From assembly GCA_016617855.1 (NCBI GenBank), contig JAECUM010006768.1, forward strand, positions 1-64,000: a stretch of DNA of 64,000 nt, given 5' to 3'. This DNA comes from Megalonaias nervosa (lineage: Eukaryota; Mollusca; Bivalvia; Unionida; Unionidae). Below the pieces are notes generated by a model. The model was not told where the DNA came from. It was given only the letters and a program-made list of their open reading frames with translations, and ran no database searches. The position numbers and the translations under genes were made by a program. Positions 1 through 11,792 of this stretch are shown one piece after another (within the stretch, counting starts at the first letter, position 1; the number at the start of each line of letters is the position of its first letter).

Positions 1-27
<27 letters not shown>
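1..27. repeat. (TA)n microsatellite at window edge
   Basis: Pure TA dinucleotide run cut by the window start. Confidence 0.95.
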
Positions 28-31
<4 letters not shown>

Positions 32-425
32 ATAGAATAGGTTTTAGGAAAAAAATTGAACAAATTTAAACAAACTAACCTATCTTGATATTCTTTAAAA
101 AAAGAATCATCATACTTCGTAACGTACATATATATGAGAGAAAACACAAACTGACATATCTTGCTCATTCTAATTAAATGTTTATATACATTTTTATGCT
201 AAAAAATATATGCATCTGCACAACGACATTCTTAATTTAAGTCCCGTTCAAATTATCAATACTGATTTATAAAACAATAATAATTAACAGATAATATGCT
301 ACAGAATACGTATTCATTTTTCTAAGGGTAGCGACGCCGTATATGAGATATTATAACAAATATATTTAATTTTAGACTTCATAATTTTAATTTTACTGCT
401 GCATATAATACACACTCGATTACAC

Positions 426-427
<2 letters not shown>

Positions 428-473
<46 letters not shown>
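428..473. repeat. (GA)n microsatellite
   Basis: About 23 perfect GA units. The surrounding stretch 28-1320 shows no supported gene: its short ORFs have no splice context and contain homopolymers. Confidence 0.95.
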
Positions 474-476
<3 letters not shown>

Positions 477-1325
477 ATGCTGAGCATTTTGTCAGTGTTT
501 TAGGTGCTGCATTATGAAGCTCTCACCAGTTAATTTTATTGTTTGTTTTTGTTTTTCAAGTTGATGTCTTAGTGTGTGCGCGCGTAAACTGAAAGCTTGT
601 CATTACTAGTCAACATCGTCAATCATACTTGCTCCATTATTCCATACAAATAAGAAACGAAATAATTTTGTGTGGAATTTGTGCCCCCCCCCCACTGCAC
701 AGTGTAATAAAATAGATAACAAAATACTTATTTGAAAATAAAATGAAAGAAAATAACCTTGCATTTTTATCATTTGTTCCTTCTTTTTCCATTATGCGAA
801 ATTTATTAAAGAAAAAATATATCCACGAACTCCGTATATGTAGCGGATACCGTCTGACGTATGCATCCTTATGTCAGATAAAAAAAAAAAAAAAAAAAAA
901 TCGCAAAAGAGACGGGAATATCACCCGATTCCTTGAAGGAACCTGCCATTCACGCATGATACGTCATAAGGTGCAAAATGACCAAGACTGTATTGTATCC
1001 AGGCTAACTATACGACGGTATCTCGCAAATAAAAATCATTATTTGAAAATACATTTACTGTGAGTGCAAATGATAATCTTTTCGCTAGTATGGGCTACAA
1101 AAGTATTATTAAAGCAAGTTATTGCTGCGTATACTATTTACCCTGCAAGCATCACTGTCCGTCTGTATAAATCATGATTACATATGGCAAACAAATAGAA
1201 GCCCGGGTGATGAATAAACACAACTGTCAGCGAGCAATAAACTCATTGCTTAAACTTACCGACAAGACATCAAATACAAAGGCTATTTTTATTACAAAGC
1301 AAGCCAGCCCCGGAAACTGACTTTG

Positions 1326-1481
1326 GATTCTTTTAAGTGTGCCGATTTTTTTTTTCTTTTATAAAGTCGGCCGACATAAGGAAGCCAACTTTGGTTCCTT
1401 GTCGATTCTTTTAAGTGTGCCGATTTCTTTTAGTTTTTACAAAGTGGGCCGACATAGGGAAGCCAGCATTGATTCCTTTTT
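1326..1481. repeat. 78-bp tandem duplication
   Basis: Two adjacent copies, each beginning gattcttttaagtgtgccg and ending with gccgacata(a/g)ggaagcca, separated by 78 bp. They differ by a few substitutions and the length of a T run. Function unknown. Confidence 0.8.
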
Positions 1482-1929
1482 ATCTGTATTAACGGGAATT
1501 TTGAAAATAAATTGAAACAATGGAACAGTTTTGAAAGCGACACAATCTAGTGCGTCGTGCACGCACATCGATATAAGGCTGAACAGTAAATTAGTTTTCA
1601 ATAGTTTCATCTAAACGTTCCCTATCCATAGTTTATAGTGTTTTATTTTTTGACAACAAGACGCATGTACTTCGTCTTGTGGGATAAATGTACATTTCCG
1701 GTTGGCGTCCTCTATAGGTGGGAAAATCGTAGCTAAGAAGTAACAGCGTTATATACTTCTATTTCGAGCAATTAAATTATTGTTTCTTCTTTACACTTGA
1801 TATTTTTTTGTGTTCAAGTATAACTACTTTTAATCATGTAATGCAAATCTGATGTAAACAGAAAAATGTTGGAGTATGGCCGGTGACCTTTAATTGCCAA
1901 GTGTTGAAATCAACTCTGATATTCTTCAG

Positions 1930-2240
1930 CGGTAACATTTTCAAATCAGCTGCTGTGGTGAACATACTGAATGTCAGATTGGCACCATTTTCATCTAGGA
2001 CCAAGTAGATGTCATTTGAAGTCTTTTGGTGAAAACCCTATGTCAACATGTCCATCATCGTAGCAGCCATATTCGATGTACAACGGGCACCATTTTTGGT
2101 GAGGACCAACCATGAATCATAAAAGGTCTATTGATTAAAGCCCCATTTTGATATGACCATTCATTTGTGAGGAACAGAGATAACAATATTTTAAATATGG
2201 CTACTATGGTGACAACTATTTAGGGTCACTTTGCATCGTT
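1930..2240. repeat. diverged repeat of the 'ATGGCNGCCAT' type
   Basis: Degenerate iterations of a segment containing cagccatat / atggctac, then ggcaccatttt and ggaccaa. Related text recurs at 26600-26740 (atggctgccatagtg, ggcaccatttt) and 27870-28000 (cagccatactgg, ggcaccattttc). Interpreted as old dispersed repeat copies; family unknown. Confidence 0.45.
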
Positions 2241-2321
2241 TTTATTTACGACTAACTAGACACTATAAGAACACGATAAAACAAATATCCATAACAGTAA
2301 CCATTATGGCGGCCACAGTAG

Positions 2322-2326
<5 letters not shown>

Positions 2327-2368
<42 letters not shown>
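2327..2368. repeat. (GT)n microsatellite
   Basis: About 21 GT units. It lies 11 bp to the left of the candidate gene A exon 2, in what would be the intron just after its splice donor. Confidence 0.95.
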
Positions 2369-2372
<4 letters not shown>

Positions 2373-2379
2373 CATATAC

Positions 2380-2525
2380 TTTATCTCCTGACAAGCATGC
2401 CTGGCGCCTGGTTGGTTGGGCAATAATGAAAGGAGCCAGGTTGTCAATGACGATAACTAAAGTTCTAACAAAAGGTAAGTGTAACACAATGCATATCTCA
2501 GTTTTCCCACACTTCTGGTAGACAG
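2380..2525 (-). CDS. candidate exon 2 of gene A
   Basis: Reverse strand. The acceptor is strong (ctgctttcttcatccag) and the donor is AAA|GTATAT. The 146-nt frame starts with two bases completing a codon, which matches the single base left by the exon at 3305-3377, and is open for 48 codons (begins VYQKCGKTEICIV, ends CLSGDK). I do not recognise the peptide. Phase match and acceptor favour an exon, but a chance ORF next to a microsatellite is possible. Confidence 0.35.
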
Positions 2526-3304
2526 CTGGATGAAGAAAGCAGATGGATTTAGTCATCCCAGTATCTGATTTGACACATGGAGATAATGTCTTGTGCGGAA
2601 AGAAAGCTTAAAGTTTCTGTTCCAGGCTAACCATTAACTCCACCCTATTACTGGCATTTTCTTATCTTCATCTGGACATGATCATGTAGTCACATGATCC
2701 CTGAACTAATTTCCAAGTCAAATTGGCATTCATTGCGTAACCTAGGATAAAGGTATCGTTATATTTTTACATCGCTGACTTGACGTCATTCACTACATTA
2801 ATGGTCAATATAGAGGTTTCTGTTTGAACGCAATTTCGAATCTTCCATACTTGTACTTTCCAAATTCATTATCATTATTAATTTATGTTGCATCGTTTAC
2901 AAACACGTGCATTTAAACGTATGACCCTCACAAAGTTGGCACATGTATTGCCTGCCCCTGACATGCACGAAGAAGCGACTATCACCAGAACTCGCTAAAG
3001 GCAGAAATTAGTGCAGGGAATTTGTTATAGGTTATGAAATTAATAGTGATTATGTGAAAATTGAAGAAATAGAAATGACTAATGTAACACCTACTGTCAA
3101 TAAGGTCATCGATACAATGAGGGAAAGAAAAAAAGAAATGGTGATAATTATTTAAAAGAATTACGAAAATATAGTGCATTCAAACACAGTAGCTATACCT
3201 CGGCGTATATTATTTCATATCACATAAGGCACTCAGAAAAATATATATCTGATCACTATTTTTAGTCTAGATTATCAACAACAGGGCAAAGAATGTAAAC
3301 TTAC

Positions 3305-3377
3305 GTTCTTTGAGATAGTACAAGGCTCCCCGCTGACTTAAATCTAACAACTTATCTCCCAACAAAATATTTCGCAT
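3305..3377 (-). CDS. first coding exon of gene A (starts at 3377)
   Basis: Reverse strand. An ATG at 3377-3375 is preceded in frame by TAA, so it is a genuine start candidate. It opens 24 codons (MRNILLGDKLLDLS..., ends ALYYLKE) followed by a textbook donor, C|GTAAGT, at 3304-3303. It leaves one base, compatible with the exon at 2380-2525. The gene would run leftward out of the window. Product unknown. A (GA)n tract, read on the coding strand, lies about 140-190 bp upstream. Confidence 0.5.
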
Positions 3378-3514
3378 GTTTTACTCGATCTTGGCTACTC
3401 TTATTTCTCCAGTGTGATCTATAAAGCAAACTATTAACGAAGGTATGTATTTGCAGCTTCAAATTACGTACCTATGAAAGGGAATATTTGTTCTTCAGTA
3501 TTTTGTTTCTTCTT

Positions 3515-3518
<4 letters not shown>

Positions 3519-3570
<52 letters not shown>
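3519..3570. repeat. (CT)n microsatellite
   Basis: About 26 CT units. On the minus strand this is (GA)n upstream of the gene A start at 3377, a position where GA tracts can act as promoter elements; that role is inference only. Confidence 0.95.
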
Positions 3571-3574
<4 letters not shown>

Positions 3575-3662
3575 TGTTATCATTTTCTCCCGATAACTGC
3601 ATAAATGATAAGTCTTGATCATTTTGCAACATTTAGAAGGATCTGGATAATTTGATACACTC

Positions 3663-3724
3663 TTGATTAAAATCAGATCTCCACTGTGCTACGTAGGTCA
3701 GTGAAGACCCGATTTTAATCAGAT
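3663..3724. repeat. 62-bp imperfect inverted repeat
   Basis: Left arm ttgattaaaatcagatc and right arm gacccgattttaatcagatt pair as an inverted repeat around ctacgtag. It could be a very small MITE or a hairpin end of a larger dispersed repeat. Confidence 0.5.
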
Positions 3725-4395
3725 TGGTGCAACAGCATAATCGTTAGATCCCAATTTCTCCCTATTTCTCCATTTAGAAATTTAAAAAAGGAAACCAATA
3801 TACTTTTATCTGTTCCTGATTATAATTTGTGAACAAATACTGCATAAAAACGCCATTTCAGCTTAAAATGACCACATTATGCCAAAGAAAAGAAAGCTAA
3901 ATTCCCGTCATAATGACAGTGAGTCAAGTGACCGGGTCGGTCTGGATGGGTATCAAACCTGCATCTCTTTCATTACAAGCTTGACACTCAAACATCTGTG
4001 TGTGGGGGAGGGGAGGGGAATACAATATATACGTTATACAGAGCTATCAGAATTTCAGATCTCATACTTTTTGTGCGTCTTTTTTTTCCTTCTCCCCAAT
4101 CTGAACCGCATTCTGTTTGAATCAACGCCCTTTAATGACAGTGTGCGGTGTTTCATTCTGGGTATAAAAATGTGGTAGTTTTCTAAACTTTAGTTATTGG
4201 CAGCGATAATATATTTGATCGATTGTACAAACATGTCCTTGAACGTCACCTTTGACGTACATTATTTCAATATTTTGGGTCATTCTTTGATCATGGCTCT
4301 ATCTGCAAAAGTGTTTAAAGCAACACTATTATTAAATACATGAGCTAAAATAAAAAAGCCCACTCCTTTCAAATCAAATTCTTGCATTAAAAATA

Positions 4396-4556
4396 CTGCT
4401 GGCATGGATTTTACGATGAGTAAATATGGCACCACTCTGGCATGGATTTTACAATGAGTAAATGTAGCACCACTTTGGCATGGATTTTACAGTAAATGTG
4501 GCACCACTTTGGCATGGATTTTACAGTAAATGTGGCACCACTTTGGCATGGATTTT
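4396..4556. repeat. minisatellite, ~36-42 bp unit, ~4 copies
   Basis: The unit contains ctggcatggattttac, then gtaaatgtggcaccacttt. The first two copies carry an extra 'gatga/aatga' insertion absent from the later copies, so unit length changes along the array. The sequence from here to 5846 shows no supported gene: only a (GT)n at about 5423-5444 and poly-T tracts. Confidence 0.85.
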
Positions 4557-5846
4557 TATTTTAGTTCAGTCATAAAGAATACAAGCGGAGTTAATAATCA
4601 CCAATTAATCCATAAATCAAAATACATTTAAAAAAAACAGCCATGGCATGAGAAGGTGCGAGGGATTAAAATCATAATTTCTTTTGGAAATGTTTATAAA
4701 TGTGATCTGCTACTAAACTTACTAAACTGATTGGAATCAGCGTTACTTGTACATGCAGTAATAAGCGAATATCTCTCTATTTCGTCAAGATTTTCTTAAC
4801 TGTGATACATTTATCAATATCAGGATGCCTTATGGGAGTGTAGCAGTTACATACATCCGCCTACAACACCACGATTTAATTGCATCTTACTACATGTCTC
4901 GTGTATTGTTAACATTTAACCTTATTGGTTAAGGTCTTATCAGAGTCTCTCAGGCACATACTTATTCAAGGCAACCATTTTGAGAAAGAAAACGCACCTC
5001 CAAAGTGGAGAGTTCCCCCGTTATAATATGGCTGTAATACGTGTTATGACGAGTTTTACCCAGTTAAGAATTTTATACTCACACGGCACAAGTGTTATGT
5101 TGATGTTGGTTGTTTATTTGAATATAGGTCATATGTAGAGAAAATGGGACCCAACTGCCTTATCTAAACACACCACGAGGCAAGAAACTAGAGCACATAT
5201 CGAATCCACAATTCCTGAACGACGGCTTCAAAACTTACCAAGTGAGCTACTATGACGTCCTAAAAATGTCAGAACTCAAAATTCTAAAGACAATACAACC
5301 CAACCTTACCCCACCACACAGACATACACAAATAAGGCTCCCTTGGATACCCATCCCAAAACTATCATTCACTCAGAATCTGTAAAATAATGGATGGTTT
5401 AAGAAACTAAACAAAACCACTCTGTGTGTGTGTGTGTGTGTGTGAATTTGATGAAATTAATAATTATACACTGAAAGGTCGTTGAATAACGATAAAGAGA
5501 TGACAAATGTTCCTCTAGCTTCATATCCTGATGTCATATGACGGAAACATTGGTAAATGATCTCGTCTCGCATTTTTTTTTTTTTTTGATAAAAAATACA
5601 AGATCTATCAGTGATGATGATGTTGCCGGTGGCGTTATCGTCAACAAATTGTTTATGTTTTGTGAAAGCGCAAAACTCCGAAAATGGGGAGATACTGTCT
5701 TCAGTAAAACTAGTCAAATTGTGTGAGGTTGTTGAATGGTGTACCATCCATTACTATGTATATATGCCGAGATACACTGTTTTAAAAAAATGAATTTGGT
5801 GAGCATTAAAAACAACTGTCAATGATGATGTTTAATGTCATGGGAT

Positions 5847-6068
5847 CACGCCATTTTTCAGCGCATGATAGGCCATACAAGGCGGCAAGTATAACTGGTG
5901 GAGAAAGAACCCGGGAAAACCCTGGTAACAACCACCGACCCACGGGAAGCTACTGACAAGTTTTCTCACATACCCACATTGGTCGAACCCGAGACTCGAA
6001 CACACGCTAACAGAGGTGAGATGGCTGTGAAGGGAAAAGGCGAGCGCTTTTTAGACCACTCGGGCCCC
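5847..6068 (-). mobile_element. tRNA-derived SINE, family A, copy 1
   Basis: Read on the minus strand it starts GGGGCCCGAGTGGTCTAAA (pol III A-box like) and has a B-box GTTCGAGTC at about 6000-5992. A unique body follows, ending in the AAAAATGGCG segment shared with the copies at 8292-8547, 38908-39110 and 39872-39969. No clear target-site duplication was found for this copy. Confidence 0.75.
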
Positions 6069-6430
6069 TACAAATTATTTCATGAAAGGTCCATGACATC
6101 CGAGACAATATCGGATACATGATGGTTATCTAGTGGACGTGAATGTGAAGGATCGAAATAAATACAGTGCAAGCCAGGTATCTTCACTGACAGGTCAGAC
6201 AGACTGATTTGTATATTGTGGTTTGTCTGGCATTTGAAAGTCAAGAATTTCCCTGTTTTCGAAGTAACGCTAAGACATATCCCCCCTTACTTTGCTCCAC
6301 TGTAAAATGCACTGAGGGAATATCTATGTTCACCTGTCCATATTTATGTCTGTCTGTAAGTGCATCTGTAGCTTGCTAGCATGATGACAAGTACAACAAG
6401 TTTTCAGCCAAGCTGTAAACTATGGTAGAG

Positions 6431-6434
<4 letters not shown>

Positions 6435-6480
<46 letters not shown>
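6435..6480. repeat. (AT)n microsatellite
   Basis: Pure AT run. Confidence 0.95.
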
Positions 6481-6482
<2 letters not shown>

Positions 6483-6663
6483 ATGGGCACTGTTGAATCT
6501 TCACACTAGTCAATAATCTCTTGTTTTTCCCCCTCGGTGTTTGAAGCGTTTAGGGCAAAAAGCTCGTTAGTCTGTTAAAATGGCTAGATGTCATCAGATG
6601 AACGGTATAATTATTTATGTGCACATGTTAATGATTATATTAGATTTTCACGTTGTTCATTTC

Positions 6664-6719
6664 TGGGGAGATCGAGAGAGAGAGGGAGATCGAGAGATCG
6701 AGAGAGAGAGAGAGAGAGT
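6664..6719. repeat. GA-rich simple repeat at LINE 3' end
   Basis: (GA)n mixed with gatcgagagatcgag units, lying just 3' (minus sense) of the LINE coding remnant, as expected for the simple-sequence tail of a non-LTR retrotransposon. Confidence 0.8.
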
Positions 6720-6748
6720 GTATGTGTAAAGGCAGCTTGCCAGTACAC

Positions 6749-7305
6749 TCAATCCACAGTTTGCTTTACAACCAATTCTCTCCATCTTTCCCTGTTCTCT
6801 ACTGCCCTTTGGGAATCTCCAAATCCCATGCCTGTCCACTCCTTAATGTTGTCTTCCCACCTCTTTTTCTGTCTGCCTCTTCTCCTGCATCCTCGCACTG
6901 TGCCTTGCAAGATTGTTTTTGCCAGTCCAGATGATCTTGAGACATGACCGTACCACTTCAGCTTGCGCTTTTTTACAGTGGTCAAGAGGTCTTCATAGGA
7001 TCCGATGGCTCGTTGGATCCTGTTGTGGACTTCTTCGTTGGTTACATGCTCAATGTATGAGATGCCCAAGATCTTGCGGTAGCATCTCATTTCGAAGGTC
7101 GGAATCCTTCTTTGTAGATCTGATGTGAGTGTCCATGTTTCACAAGCATACTGAAAGATGGATATGACAATCAAGTGCATCAGCCTTATTTTGGAACCAA
7201 AAGCAATGTTGGTATCTTTCCATACTGGTCTCAACCTTGTTATTGCTGCTGTTGTCTGGGCAATCCTGCAAAGTAGTTTTAGGCGTGCAGCTGCAGTTGA
7301 TTCGA
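6749..7305 (-). pseudogene. 5'-truncated LINE, C-terminus of reverse transcriptase
   Basis: An open minus-strand frame of about 180 codons ends at a stop at 6749. It contains the conserved tail found after the RT domain of many invertebrate LINE polyproteins: ARLKLLCRIA near the start, then YACETWTLTSDLQRR, RKILGISYIEHVTNEE, KRKLKWYGHVSR, RRRGRQKKRWEDNIKEW. The upstream frame breaks at about 7305, with no RT palm motifs further right, so the insertion is 5'-truncated, typical for LINEs. The clade is not assigned. Not a host gene. Confidence 0.85.
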
Positions 7306-8278
7306 CTTATAAGCAAATATGAACGGTATTATTTCCTTTACATTTGGACCACACAAAAACAGGCCCTAGCCGAAAATGCATTGGTCAGAGTTAGCTGGTT
7401 GTAAGGCAAGTAATCTAAACAAAAATGAAGTTGAGCCGTGTAATGTAGATAAGTTTCTTTAAATATCTGTCACATTTGGATATACAGTTTAACTAGCATG
7501 AAAATGGAAAGAATGAATTCATTATAAAAGTACCTTCATGTAATCACTCATTGGTAATTTGGCCAATCCATTTAATGTATGGAGTGCATACTTGCACAAG
7601 ACAAATAGTGCAGAATGGCAGCAAGCGTTATACAGTTATGTAAACAAGATGCTATCTAAGGTTAAAAGTTCTTGTCCCAGAAGAGTTAAGCAAGACAATA
7701 GTGACATTGAATTAATACTATTGAAACTTGTGTGCCCAATCCCCAACCAAACTACATTTTAATAGCAGTAATACATCAATTACCACTATTGCATTCCTGA
7801 ATTTGTCAGGTAGGCGGGAGTTTGATGGCATCAGGAGAAAAAACAACCCAAAACGTTGTATTAGAAATATGCGCTACCCGTAGGGTACGAGTGCTCAGCT
7901 ACATGAACCGGTAGGGTCCTTATCCATGTGTTGTGCCATTACAATTAAGTCCAACGTTTGCAAAAAAATGCCTTCCTTATGTTGCGCAAAAGACAAAAGG
8001 TAGTAAAAGACCTCTCGTCACATCATCCCAGGATGAGGATTTAGACATGCTCAGTAAGTAGCAATTGCTCCAGCTGCATGTATCAATCATAAGTAGGTCC
8101 CCTGAGTGACGAAATACATTAAGGCACTAACTCTGCAAGGGCTCTACCCTGATAAATCCCAGCCCAGATACGACTGAAACCGGGAAATGATGAAAGTCGA
8201 ACTACTCAAATCAACTGATTCATAGACAGCAGTTTGGCATGGACGCGAAACTGAGTCGTAAATACCACCGAACTGTAA

Positions 8279-8291
8279 ATGACCGTTTGCT
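8279..8291. repeat. left target-site duplication of SINE
   Basis: atgaccgtttgct, identical to 8548-8560. Confidence 0.95.
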
Positions 8292-8547
8292 GTTGTTATT
8301 GTTGTTGTGGTGGTGCTTAACGCCATTTTTCAGCACACGATAAGCTATACATGGCGGCCAGTATTAATGGTGGAGGAAGAAACCGGGAAATCCCCGGAAA
8401 GAACCACCGACCCACGAGAAGCTACTGGCAAGCTTTCCCACATATCCACATTCGCCGAATCCTAGACTCGAACCCACGCAGACAGAGGTGAGATGGCAGT
8501 GATCCGTAACGGAGAGCGCTTTAGACCACTCGGTCACTCGGGCCCCT
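8292..8547 (-). mobile_element. tRNA-derived SINE, family A, copy 2
   Basis: Full-length minus-strand copy of 256 bp. Head AGGGGCCCGAGTGACCGAGTG, B-box GGGTTCGAGTC, and a (CAA/AAC)-rich tail at the left. It is bounded by perfect 13-bp duplications, atgaccgtttgct, at 8279-8291 and 8548-8560. It is inserted in the tyrosine recombinase part of the DIRS-like element, so it is younger than that element. Confidence 0.92.
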
Positions 8548-8560
8548 ATGACCGTTTGCT
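8548..8560. repeat. right target-site duplication of SINE
   Basis: atgaccgtttgct, identical to 8279-8291. Confidence 0.95.
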
Positions 8561-9077
8561 ACTGAAAAGGTAAGAAGCTCGCTCGTCCTCGTCATCGAGG
8601 CTACAGTAAGCGAGAGAATTGATTCATGTGAGAGATTCGATGGCAGCCTTACTCGATAGTTCTTAATGAGCTTTGTTCCCCGCCCGCTCCGTATTAATGA
8701 ACGAGAAACCAGTCGCTGAAGCTTAAAATACCTGATACGATCGCCAAGATGAGGATCCGAAGCGACGATGGATCCTCTAGAGAATCATAATTTGTGTTGA
8801 AAATGGGGCCGCCATATAGCCCTTAATAGTGGACCCTGAAATTTATCTCTCCTCGAAAAAAAGATAGGATAACGAGCTTCCCTCTGTCCCAATTACAGAA
8901 GATTCTCCGCTTTGCATTGTAAACCTTGAGCACTGACCGCTTCTTATCTATGATGATAAACACTTAGACCCTAAAACTGGCTCTGTGGATGATTTTTCAG
9001 CGATAAGCAAAGCGTGATGGTGGAAAATCGGTGAGCTGATATGAAGCAGAGACCCCCTGTGCAGCGATAGAAAGCCC

Positions 9078-9735
9078 CTACTCTGTGGTAAACTTCTGGA
9101 CTTGTGTGCAAACATGTCGGGGTGAACGTTGAATCCACAAAGGTTTCTGCACAGTCGAAAAAATGAAAGAACCCAATGACCTATTGGACAGGCTGATATT
9201 CCTCTTGCCGGGAATATGGTGGACTTGGTACATGATCTCCTCAGCAGCTGCCCTTTTCATAATGTAAGGGGATCCAAACTGCCACGCAAAGCGAGAGGTA
9301 GATGAATACCTCCTTAACCATGAGGTACCTTACTACTGATGTGTTCTCTGACAAGACCCAAAGACAGTGATCCAGAAAGTTTGAAAGATCCTTATGGGCC
9401 AGAACATTGCACTCAGTCCCAAGTAGTTTATACGGAATGCTTCTTCATGGGACCAAGGTCCCTGAAGAACTACACACTCTGGCTCCAGGCGTATGCTTCA
9501 TTCCCAATCTTGTGCAACGCAGCACAAAAAGGAGTTACGGTCTGGTGTGTGGATTGGGACTCTGGTCCAAAACCGACCCCGACTGGGCCAGCAACTTAGG
9601 GTGGTGAAAAAATCGGACCTCTGGGGTCCCGTGTAAAATGAGGGTTCTTGTGTGGTTCTTATATTGCCGGAACAGAAGCTCGAGATGGCACAAGAAAAAC
9701 CTTCCTAAGGGGACCAATTCTTCTGCAGAGTACAA
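9078..9735 (-). pseudogene. DIRS-like RT thumb and RNase H remnant
   Basis: Minus strand. LVPLGRFFLCHLELLFRQ (9715-9660) matches the 'v-p-L-G-r-l-x-x-R-p-l-Q' connection segment of DIRS-type RTs. It is followed by GPWSHEEAFRINYLGLSA (9475-9415), then after a frameshift SENTSVVRYL (about 9350), where RNase H has T-D-N-T-x-x-V-x-Y-L/I. Next comes EIMYQVHHIPGKRNIS (9240-9195), the H-I-P-G-x-x-N motif. In-frame stops at about 9340 and frameshifts show it is inactive. Confidence 0.75.
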
Positions 9736-9859
9736 GATGCCCCGGAGGAAAATAAAAGACGGGTCTAGAATGATTCTTGTCTGGAACCGCCGTTATGAGA
9801 GACAGCATGATGTTTAGCCTGACCATGGAAAAAATACTCTCCTGAGGTTTGTGAGGAAA

Positions 9860-10260
9860 TCTATCCCAACATAACGAAATGCTGAGAAGGGATGAGATCC
9901 GACTTTTTGGGGTAAGGAATAAGTCCGAGGTGGGTCACTCTCGGTCAACAAGGGAATATATCTTTCATGAGGGAATTTCCAAGGACATTGTGCACCAACC
10001 CGTCGTCAGAGACTGGAGAATGGGTATTTCTCGAGACCTTGGGTGGGGTACAACTACCCCATCAACCTTGGGGGAAAAAAAACTCTCAGAGCAGAAACAA
10101 GTCCAAACAGAAACGCTTTAATTAAAACTACATCGTGGCCGGTTACAAAAAACTGAGATATTTGCTGTACTGAGGGAAGATGGGTGTGTGAAGAAATGCA
10201 TCGTGAGATTGATGGAGACCAGCTTTATGTCGCCTAATGATGGCCTAATGTCGAGTCTAA
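9860..10260 (-). pseudogene. DIRS-like reverse transcriptase remnant
   Basis: Minus strand. DAFLHTPIFPQYSKYLSFF (10202-10146) corresponds to the RT motif D-a-x-x-h-I-P-I-h-p. AFLFGLVSALRVFF (10116-10075) corresponds to l-P-F-G-L-s-s-A-P-r-x-F. KKSDLIPSQHFVMLG (about 9915-9870) corresponds to the k-S-x-l-x-P-x-Q-x-i-x-x-L-G block. The catalytic Y-x-D-D was not found intact. Frames shift repeatedly between motifs. Confidence 0.7.
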
Positions 10261-10724
10261 CCAAAGTTACAGACTGCGTTTGGAAGCATTCTTCCCAAGA
10301 GAACTGGTTTGAAAAGGTTCTTTACCTAGTCGAGATTGTCCACTTTTACTGAGACCAGAAAATTCAAAAAATAAAAAGGCATGGTTATTTGTTACCCACT
10401 CTACTGCGTCATTGTGCAGAAGGACGTGTACCTCTCCCATTCACCGTACAAGCTTGGACTGATGAAGAAAAGATGGAGATCCATGATAGCATAGGATGTT
10501 CTCAGACCTGAAGCGATAGTCCGGCTTTTAGGTAGAAAGGACCCCTCATTATACACGATCCTTAACAAATCCCTTGTCAAAAAGAGTTAATAAAGCTTCT
10601 TCGGGGATGACGGGAATTAGCAGGCATAGCAGGATAGGGAACGACTCCTTAGGGTCGAACCCCTCACTTGGGGAAGGGGAAGGTGTCCGAGAACTTTCTC
10701 CCTTTACTTTCGGTTGCATCTACT

Positions 10725-11155
10725 TCAGAGGACAGGAGAGAAGGAGATTGCACTGAGGCTGCTTAGGAGACTGTTGAGACTACATCTGTATGAAAAACTT
10801 AGAATAAAGACTCGTGGGGTGATCAACATGAGTGCGCTTCTTGGCCGACTACAAGTGAACAGTGAGTGATGTTTGGTTCTCTTAATCCTGAGATGCCACG
10901 GAGAGGATAAGGCCCCCATTAGGAGCATCTCCACCTCCAATGGCAAAGATTGTATTAGAATCTTGATTTGGTCCAGCAATACATTTGAGGTCTCCAAAGA
11001 AACATCCATGCCGAAGCATAGTAGCTCCTCAAAGCATGACAGGTAACAATAAACAACGTCTTTGCTCCAAGCACCAATGATTTCTGGGTTTTAACCAGAA
11101 GCCTAGCCCAGGTTCCTATGAAAATCTCAACTTGTGATGATCTGGCATGTGGCAT
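10725..11155 (-). pseudogene. gag-like remnant of DIRS-like element
   Basis: Minus-strand frames SSQVEIFIGTWARLLVKTQ and MDVSLETSNVLLDQIKIL lie upstream (transcript sense) of the RT. The first resembles GASQVISIGAWACLPMKTI in the second relic at 44.2-44.4 kb, supporting a shared ORF1/gag region. The flanking nucleotide stretch 'attgcactgaggctgc' is also shared. No gag domain is assigned beyond position and this pairwise match. Confidence 0.5.
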
Positions 11156-11714
11156 GGGGGTGGGGTGAGATTCATGGCCACACCCGCAATGGATATCAAA
11201 GTTAGTATCCTACACCAGTGACCAAAACATAGCGTGGGGGACATTCCACTCATTCCGCTGCCTAGCAAACTTTTCCCCTCTTAGAAAACACTGAAAAAAC
11301 TCCCTAACTTTCGAGGACAGCGGGAGCACTAGAATGATCCCCCTTCCCCAAGTATGTACCACTAGAGAAAATCCGCCTCCCCTGCCATTTTAGCCAACTC
11401 CTTAGCGTGAGTGATGGTGCCCAGTGTCAGAAAACATTGACGACTCAAAGACTTGATCGGGCGACTCTAATTTGATGGAGGAACCCTACTCAGAACCTAC
11501 TGAGCGAGACTGCTGCTCGCCCATTTCAGAAAGGATCGATCTGCTGGTCGCTGTCACTGGGATAAGGGCTGACTGTGTTTACTGTCAGTCCGAATTTTCT
11601 TTTGATCCCTTGGGAGGAATCTTGGATCGAACACTATCTGTCACTGACTACGTGGTTACGACCTTCCGGGATCCTTTATGCTCTATTTTTAGCATTAATT
11701 TATTTGTGCTCGCT

Positions 11715-11716
11715 GT

Positions 11717-11789
<73 letters not shown>
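11715..11789. repeat. compound (GT)n(GA)n microsatellite
   Basis: About 13 GT units pass directly into about 24 GA units. Confidence 0.95.

Positions 11790-11792
<3 letters not shown>

Larger units (their letters stand above)
8100..8905 (-). pseudogene. tyrosine recombinase remnant (split by SINE)
   Basis: Minus-strand fragments in order: KRRIFCNWDRG near 8900 and STIKGYMAA at 8834-8808 resemble the N-terminal core-binding domain of YRs. LTVASMTRTSEL at 8611-8574 resembles the segment carrying the first catalytic Arg (the A-S-x-x-R-x-S-E pattern). Left of the inserted SINE, NGHLQFG and QGRALAELVP at 8278-8130 resemble the strand/linker before the C-terminal catalytic motifs. The His-x-x-Arg and Tyr motifs were not located confidently. 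Several frame breaks. Confidence 0.65.
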
